From the NCBI GenBank assembly GCA_964429485.1, contig CAYSBW010000043.1, forward strand, positions 1 to 19,570: a stretch of 19,570 nt of DNA, read 5' to 3'. A model generated the notes under the pieces. The model was not told the DNA's origin and searched no databases. It was given only the letters and a program-made list of their open reading frames with translations. Origin of the DNA: JAPLKB01 sp964429485. GTDB taxonomy: Bacteria; Desulfobacterota; Syntrophorhabdia; Syntrophorhabdales; Syntrophorhabdaceae. Of this stretch, positions 15,558 through 19,570 are shown in pieces (the first letter of the stretch is position 1; each line of letters opens with the position of its first letter). The translations under genes and the position numbers were made by a program.

Positions 15558-15569
15558 ACACTATATATT

Positions 15570-15764
15570 TTATATACTTAGCTGTTTTAGTCTTATTAAT
15601 GTCTCTATTCTTGCAATATCCTTTTTAATGCTCGGTATTCTTGCACTATTTTCAAGCTGACCTGTTGAGTGCTGAAATCTTAAATTAAAAAGTTCTTCTT
15701 TTATATCCTTTCTTTTTTTCAGCAGCTCTTCCGGTGTCAATTCTCTCAGTTCTTTAGCTTTCAT
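15570..15764 (-). CDS. rpmC: 50S ribosomal protein L29
   Basis: This 64-residue, helical protein starts MKAKELRELTPEELLKKRKD and has the FNLRFQHSTGQLENSARI block and a final helix DIARIETLIRLKQ. L29 lies at the exit tunnel beside L23 and is part of the docking site for trigger factor and SRP. Its ATG overlaps the rplP stop in ATGA. It is followed by an unusual 90-nt gap before rpsQ. Confidence 0.97.
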   Translation of the reverse strand: MKAKELRELTPEELLKKRKDIKEELFNLRFQHSTGQLENSARIPSIKKDIARIETLIRLKQLSI

Positions 15765-16177
15765 TGTTCCTCGCTTCTTGTTATAAATCTTGTTCCTATA
15801 GGAAGTTTGAACGAAGCTATTCTCAATGCTTCCTTTGCCTTATCCTCAGGTACTCCTTTAATTTCATAGAGCACTTTACCTGGCCTTACAACTGCCACCC
15901 ATCCCTCAGTGCCTCCTTTGCCCTTTCCCATCCTTGTTTCTGCAGGCTTCTTTGTTATGGGTTTATCAGGAAAAACTCTTATCCATACCTTTCCCGTTCT
16001 TTTTACATACCTTGTAAGTGCTATTCTTGCTGCCTCTATTTGTCTTGCAGTGATTCTACCACAATCAACTGCCTGCAAACCAAAATCTCCGAAACTTACC
16101 TCATTTCCTCTGCTTGCAGTTCCCCTCATCCTTCCTTTTTGCTGTTTCCGGTATCTTACTCTTTTAGGTGAAAGCAT
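15761..16177 (-). CDS. rplP: 50S ribosomal protein L16
   Basis: This 138-residue protein starts MLSPKRVRYRKQQKGRMRGTA and has GLQAVDCGRITARQIEAAR, the KPAETRMGKGKG loop (its Arg is hydroxylated in E. coli) and GWVAVVRPGKVLYEI. L16 helps place the A-site tRNA and is a late-assembly protein. The ATG overlaps the rpsC stop in TAATG, with AGGAGG seven nt upstream inside rpsC. The end overlaps rpmC by four nt. Confidence 0.97.
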   Translation of the reverse strand: MLSPKRVRYRKQQKGRMRGTASRGNEVSFGDFGLQAVDCGRITARQIEAARIALTRYVKRTGKVWIRVFPDKPITKKPAETRMGKGKGGTEGWVAVVRPGKVLYEIKGVPEDKAKEALRIASFKLPIGTRFITRSEEQ

Positions 16178-16821
16178 TACACTGCCTCCTGATATACTTC
16201 GCCTTTGAAAATCCAGACCTTAATACCTATCACGCCATATTTTGTCTGTGATATTGCAAAACCATAATCTATATCGGCCCTGATTGTCTGAAGTGGTACC
16301 CTTCCTTCACGATACCATTCGGTACGAGCCATTTCTGCACCTGCCAATCTACCAGCGCACATCGCTTTAATTCCCTTTGCACCAAATTTCATAGCCTGTG
16401 ATACATTCCTCTTCATGGCTCTTCTAAAAGATACTCTTCTCTCAAGTTGTAGGGCAACATTTTCAGCAACCAGTTGGGCATCAACCTCTGGCCTTTTTAT
16501 CTCAGTTATATTTAAAATAACTTCCTTTTCAGTTATCCTCTGCAATTCCTTTTTAAGGTTTTCCACTTCTGCACCTTTTCTTCCAATAACAAGTCCAGGT
16601 CTTGCAGTATATATGTTTACCTTAACTCTTTTATCTTTATTGGCCGCTCTTTCAATTTCAATTTTGGATACGCCAGCCTGGTGCAATTTTTCTTTAAGGA
16701 ATCTCTTTATCCTGATATCTTCATGCAGGAACATAGCATAATTCTTTGCTGCAAACCATTTAGAATCCCATGTTTTAATTACGCCAAGTCTATAACCATA
16801 AGGATGTGTCTTTTGACCCAT
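16177..16821 (-). CDS. rpsC: 30S ribosomal protein S3
   Basis: This 214-residue protein starts MGQKTHPYGYRLGVIKTWDS. It has a KH domain with the VIGRKG loop (about residues 77-82) and the C-terminal S3 domain (RRAMKRNVSQAMKFGAKGIKAMCAGRLAGAEMARTEWYREGRVPL, seen in parts). S3 lines the mRNA entry tunnel and contributes to helicase activity. GGAGG lies four nt before the ATG. It is in the canonical position between rplV and rplP. Confidence 0.97.
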   Translation of the reverse strand: MGQKTHPYGYRLGVIKTWDSKWFAAKNYAMFLHEDIRIKRFLKEKLHQAGVSKIEIERAANKDKRVKVNIYTARPGLVIGRKGAEVENLKKELQRITEKEVILNITEIKRPEVDAQLVAENVALQLERRVSFRRAMKRNVSQAMKFGAKGIKAMCAGRLAGAEMARTEWYREGRVPLQTIRADIDYGFAISQTKYGVIGIKVWIFKGEVYQEAV

Positions 16822-16834
16822 TTAACCTCCAATA

Positions 16835-17167
16835 TTAAGATTCATCCAGCACAATTGTGATGTGACTTAATCTCTTCCTGATCTTCGTTGCTCTTCCCAT
16901 AGCTCTCGGCAAAAACCTCTTTAACATCGGACCGCCATCCACTATGACATTTTTAACAAAAAGACTATCTATATCCACATACTTTTTTTGCTTTGCGTTG
17001 GCAATTGCACTGTCAAGAAGTTTTTTAAGTATAAAAGACGCTTTTTGAGGCATATACATAAGAATACCCGTTGCATCATTAACGTTTTTTTTCTTTATAA
17101 CTTCTCCCACAATTCTTACCTTTCTTGGAGAAATCCTTATCATATTTGCTTTTGCCACTATTTCCAT
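16835..17167 (-). CDS. rplV: 50S ribosomal protein L22
   Basis: This 110-residue protein has the L22 features: an N-terminal helix with IRISPRKVRIVGEVIK, FILKKLLDSAIANAKQK, and the long beta hairpin around GGPMLKRFLPRAMGRATKIRKR, which lines the exit tunnel and is where macrolide-resistance changes arise in other bacteria. An AAGGAAGGA-type ribosome site overlaps the end of rpsS. The gap to rpsS is four nt. Confidence 0.97.
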   Translation of the reverse strand: MEIVAKANMIRISPRKVRIVGEVIKKKNVNDATGILMYMPQKASFILKKLLDSAIANAKQKKYVDIDSLFVKNVIVDGGPMLKRFLPRAMGRATKIRKRLSHITIVLDES

Positions 17168-17171
17168 AGGT

Positions 17172-17462
17172 CTATTCCTTCCTTTTCACAACTTTTGCTT
17201 TTCTATCTCCTGAATGACTATGAAAAGTTCTCGTTGGAGAGAATTCGCCAAATTTATGTCCAACCATCTCTTCTGTAACAAATACAGGTATAAATTTTCG
17301 CCCATTATGTACTGCGAAAGTCAATCCTATAAAATCAGGTGTTATTGTTGAGCTTCTATTCCAAGTTTTTATTACCTTGGAACTCTTTGACCCCTTTGCT
17401 GCTAAGGCCTTTTCCATTAACTTTTCGACAACAAATGGCCCTTTCTTTAAAGACCTTGCCAC
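17172..17462 (-). CDS. rpsS: 30S ribosomal protein S19
   Basis: This 96-residue protein starts ARSLKKGPFVVEKL and has the signature NRSSTITPDFIGLTFAVHNGRKF and VGHKFGEFSPTRTFHSH. S19 is in the head of the small subunit with S13 and contacts the A-site region. The start codon is GTG, with GGGAGG five nt upstream. The family's conserved N-terminus begins exactly there. Confidence 0.97.
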   Translation of the reverse strand: MARSLKKGPFVVEKLMEKALAAKGSKSSKVIKTWNRSSTITPDFIGLTFAVHNGRKFIPVFVTEEMVGHKFGEFSPTRTFHSHSGDRKAKVVKRKE

Positions 17463-17472
17463 GTGAACCTCC

Positions 17473-18300
17473 CTAACCTCTTAACTTTATAATATACTTA
17501 TCTGTTCTTTTATTTTTTCTTGTTTTCAATCCCTTAGATAACTGCCCCCAAGGTGAACAAGGGTGTCTCCCGCCTTTGGACCTCCCTTCGCCGCCCCCTA
17601 ATGGATGATCAACAGGGTTCATCGCTGTCCCTCTAACTGTCGGTCTTGTTCCCTTCCATCTTGATTTACCGGCCTTACCCATTGTAACATTTTCATGATC
17701 AATATTCCCCACCTGTCCAATGGTGGCCATGCATGTTAAGAGAATGAGTCTAACTCCACCAGATGGCAATCTCACATGTCCATACGAACCTTCTTTTGCT
17801 ACAAGCTGAGCATAATTTCCTGCACTTCTTGCAATCTGTCCACCCTTTCCTGGCTTCATTTCCACATTATGAATAAATGTTCCAGCAGGTATATATTTAA
17901 GGCACAGTGCATTTCCTTCATTGATTTCATTATCCGGTTTCCTGCTTGCAACAATCTCATCGCCTACTTTCAGTTTAAGTGGTGCAAGAATGTATCTTTT
18001 TTCGCCATCTTTATAATTAATAAGTGCAATGTTGGCCGATCTATTCGGATCATACTCAATACTTGAAACTTTACCAGGAATCTCATATTTATTTCGTTTA
18101 AAATCTATTACTCTATATTTTCTCTTGTGTCCACCACCAATATGTCTTGTGGTTATTCTTCCTACATTATTTCTGCCCCCCGATTTTTTAACTGGGGCTA
18201 ATAATGATTTTTCCGGCTTATTCCTTGTAATTTCCTCAAAGGTATTTATACTCATAAATCTTCTACCGGCAGATGTTGGACTATATTCCTTTATACCCAT
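17473..18300 (-). CDS. rplB: 50S ribosomal protein L2
   Basis: This 275-residue protein is one of the largest r-proteins, needed for subunit joining and peptidyl-transferase centre structure. It has the RNA-binding domain (HIGGGHKRKYRVIDFKR), the SH3-like core, and the C-terminal motif GTAMNPVDHPLGGGEGR. The histidine of that motif, at residue 232, corresponds to the functionally important His229 of E. coli. The ATG overlaps the rplW stop in TAATG. Length is normal and there are no odd insertions. Confidence 0.97.
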   Translation of the reverse strand: MGIKEYSPTSAGRRFMSINTFEEITRNKPEKSLLAPVKKSGGRNNVGRITTRHIGGGHKRKYRVIDFKRNKYEIPGKVSSIEYDPNRSANIALINYKDGEKRYILAPLKLKVGDEIVASRKPDNEINEGNALCLKYIPAGTFIHNVEMKPGKGGQIARSAGNYAQLVAKEGSYGHVRLPSGGVRLILLTCMATIGQVGNIDHENVTMGKAGKSRWKGTRPTVRGTAMNPVDHPLGGGEGRSKGGRHPCSPWGQLSKGLKTRKNKRTDKYIIKLRG

Positions 18301-18587
18301 TATGCACCTTCAAAAATAGTTATTTTATCTTTTGGGCTTAATTTTACAATTGCCTTTTTCCAGTCAGGCCTCTTTCCGGAAAATTTTCCCACCCTTCTGA
18401 CTTTACCTTCCATTTTTGCTACCTGAACCGAAATAACCTTAACCTTAAAAAGTTTTTCAACGGCCTTTTTTATTTCTATCTTATTGGTATCCCTGTGCAC
18501 TTCAAATACATATTGATTTCCAATTTCCTTTAGCAGGGAGCTTTTTTCGGTTATTATCGGTTTTATAATTATATCATATTCAATCAT
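18300..18587 (-). CDS. rplW: 50S ribosomal protein L23
   Basis: This 95-residue protein has the L23 pattern: IIIKPIITEKSSLLKE, YVFEVHRDTNKIEIKKAVEKLFKVKV and the loop KVRRVGKFSGKRPDWKKAIVKL. L23 is at the exit tunnel and is the main docking site for trigger factor and the signal recognition particle. Its ATG overlaps the rplD stop, and its stop overlaps the rplB start (both TAATG), so L4, L23 and L2 are translationally coupled. Confidence 0.97.
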   Translation of the reverse strand: MIEYDIIIKPIITEKSSLLKEIGNQYVFEVHRDTNKIEIKKAVEKLFKVKVISVQVAKMEGKVRRVGKFSGKRPDWKKAIVKLSPKDKITIFEGA

Positions 18588-19207
18588 TATGACAGCACCC
18601 CTTCAACCTTTCGTAATGCATCCAGTGTAAATATAAGATTTTCATGTCTTATAATATCGTAAACATTCAGACCATCCATCCTCAATACTTTAACAAAAGG
18701 TATATTCCTTGCTGATCTTTCAATAATTTCGTCTTTTTTGTCTATTATAAAAAGAGGCTTAGTTAATTTTAATGTTCCAATTATCTCGTTGAAATTTTTA
18801 GTACTGAATTTTTCAAGAATTAACTTATCAAGTACTTTCATTTTTGAACCTGTATATCTTACAGTTAATGCTGATTTAAGTGCGTTTCTTCTTACTTTTT
18901 TTGGCACTGTATAGCTATAATCTCTTTTATGAGGGCCAAAAACTACACCTCCACCTACCTGAATTGGAGATCTGATGTTTCCCTGTCTAGCTCTTCCTGT
19001 ACCTTTTTGCTTAAAAAGCTTCCTTCCACTACCCTTGACATCCTTTCTTGTTTTTGTCGCTGCGGTTCCACTTCTCCTTGCTGCAAGCTGCATTCTTACC
19101 ACATCGTGCATCAGATAGGGCTTAACCTCGACATTAAAGATGTCATCATTTATTTCAATTTCTCCTACTTTTTCACCTTTTATATCAATTAAATCTGCCG
19201 TTGCCAT
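18587..19207 (-). CDS. rplD: 50S ribosomal protein L4
   Basis: This 206-residue protein has the tunnel-lining loop (SGRKLFKQKGTGRARQGNIRSP, about residues 60-82) and the globular Rossmann-like remainder ending LDALRKVEGVLS. In E. coli L4 also represses its own S10 operon in transcription and translation. Whether it does here cannot be seen, because the operon leader is outside the window. GGAG sits seven nt before the ATG and overlaps the rpsJ stop codon. Only 10 nt lie between the two genes, in the place where rplC normally stands. Confidence 0.97.
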   Translation of the reverse strand: MATADLIDIKGEKVGEIEINDDIFNVEVKPYLMHDVVRMQLAARRSGTAATKTRKDVKGSGRKLFKQKGTGRARQGNIRSPIQVGGGVVFGPHKRDYSYTVPKKVRRNALKSALTVRYTGSKMKVLDKLILEKFSTKNFNEIIGTLKLTKPLFIIDKKDEIIERSARNIPFVKVLRMDGLNVYDIIRHENLIFTLDALRKVEGVLS

Positions 19208-19217
19208 TGTAAACTCC

Positions 19218-19523
19218 TCAGGACTTTATTTCCACATCGACACCTGCTGCAAGCTCCAACTTCATGAGGGCATCCACTGTCTGTTGTGTAGGATCAACTA
19301 TATCTATCAATCTCTTATGCGTTCTAACTTCAAACTGCTCTCGCGATTTCTTATCAATGTGGGGAGAACGCAATACACAAAACTTTTGTATTCTTGTTGG
19401 CAACGGAACAGGTCCAACAATCTGTGCTCCGGTCTTTCTTGCAGCATCAACTATTTCTTTTACCGATTGATCAAGTAGCCCATGATCAAAGGCCTTCAGG
19501 CATATCCTGATTCTCTGCCTCAT
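19218..19523 (-). CDS. rpsJ: 30S ribosomal protein S10
   Basis: This 101-residue protein has the S10/NusE features: RIRICLKAFDHGLLD, the extended loop GPVPLPTRIQKFCVLRSPHIDKKSREQFE (recognised in pieces) and KRLIDIV. S10 is a small-subunit head protein and also partners NusB in antitermination. AGAGGGG precedes the ATG. It lies 12 nt after tuf and 10 nt before rplD. The normal next gene, rplC, is missing. Confidence 0.97.
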   Translation of the reverse strand: MRQRIRICLKAFDHGLLDQSVKEIVDAARKTGAQIVGPVPLPTRIQKFCVLRSPHIDKKSREQFEVRTHKRLIDIVDPTQQTVDALMKLELAAGVDVEIKS

Positions 19524-19535
19524 CTTTTTCCCCTC

Positions 19536-19570
19536 TTACTCTATAATCTCAGTGACAACACCGGCTCCAA
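19536..19570 (-). CDS. tuf: Elongation factor Tu, C-terminal end (partial)
   Basis: The minus-strand frame entering from the right edge reads GAGVVTEIIE and then TAA. This is the conserved last ten residues of bacterial EF-Tu (…TVGAGVVTxIIE). The rest of the gene lies outside the window. EF-Tu delivers aminoacyl-tRNA to the ribosome. tuf directly upstream of rpsJ is the usual str-S10 junction, so the cluster probably continues with fusA, rpsG and rpsL beyond the edge. Confidence 0.9.
   Translation of the reverse strand, partial: GAGVVTEIIE

Noticed and set aside
19208..19217. Possible remnant of rplC between rpsJ and rplD
   Set aside because: The gap is 10 nt and consists of the rplD ribosome-binding spacer; no L3 coding remnant can be present.

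Overview
The window is almost entirely minus-strand and bacterial. Its right three quarters (about 5.8-19.57 kb) is a long, compact tuf-S10-spc-alpha ribosomal protein cluster. Its left quarter (0.26-5.53 kb) is a sensory and signalling module on the same strand. The r-protein genes are AT-rich, SD-led and very tightly packed. Zinc-binding forms of S4, S14, L24 and L36 are present. The large multi-PAS kinase and HD-GYP regulator suggest a free-living environmental bacterium. My guess is an anammox-type planctomycete (Brocadiales) or a similar lineage. That placement is an inference from style, not from a diagnostic marker.

Layout, read in the direction of transcription from the right edge: tuf (3' end only), rpsJ, rplD, rplW, rplB, rpsS, rplV, rpsC, rplP, rpmC, [90-nt gap with a promoter-like sequence], rpsQ, rplN, rplX, rplE, rpsN, rpsH, rplF, rplR, rpsE, rpmD, rplO, secY, map, infA, rpmJ, rpsM, rpsK, rpsD, rpoA, rplQ, tRNA-Gln(CTG). 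The order is canonical with two omissions. rplC (L3) is absent between rpsJ and rplD, where only 10 nt remain. adk is absent between secY and map. Many junctions overlap (TAATG, ATGA, or a 20-nt overlap of rpsQ and rplN), which implies translational coupling. Six genes have non-ATG starts (TTG: rplE, rpsE, rpsM, rpsD; GTG: rpsS, rpmD), each preceded by a clear Shine-Dalgarno sequence.

After the tRNA comes a roughly 300-nt non-coding stretch with a plausible promoter that fires leftward into a three-gene module. The module holds a 1250-residue soluble histidine kinase (six PAS-like domains, a GAF, HisKA and HATPase_c), a stand-alone DivK-like receiver, and a REC-HD-GYP response regulator whose start overlaps the receiver gene by 32 nt. 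Together these look like a phosphorelay that ends in cyclic-di-GMP degradation. The left edge carries what may be the 5' end of an insertion-sequence transposase. I found no CRISPR array, prophage or toxin-antitoxin locus. The most notable feature is the missing rplC in an otherwise intact S10 cluster.
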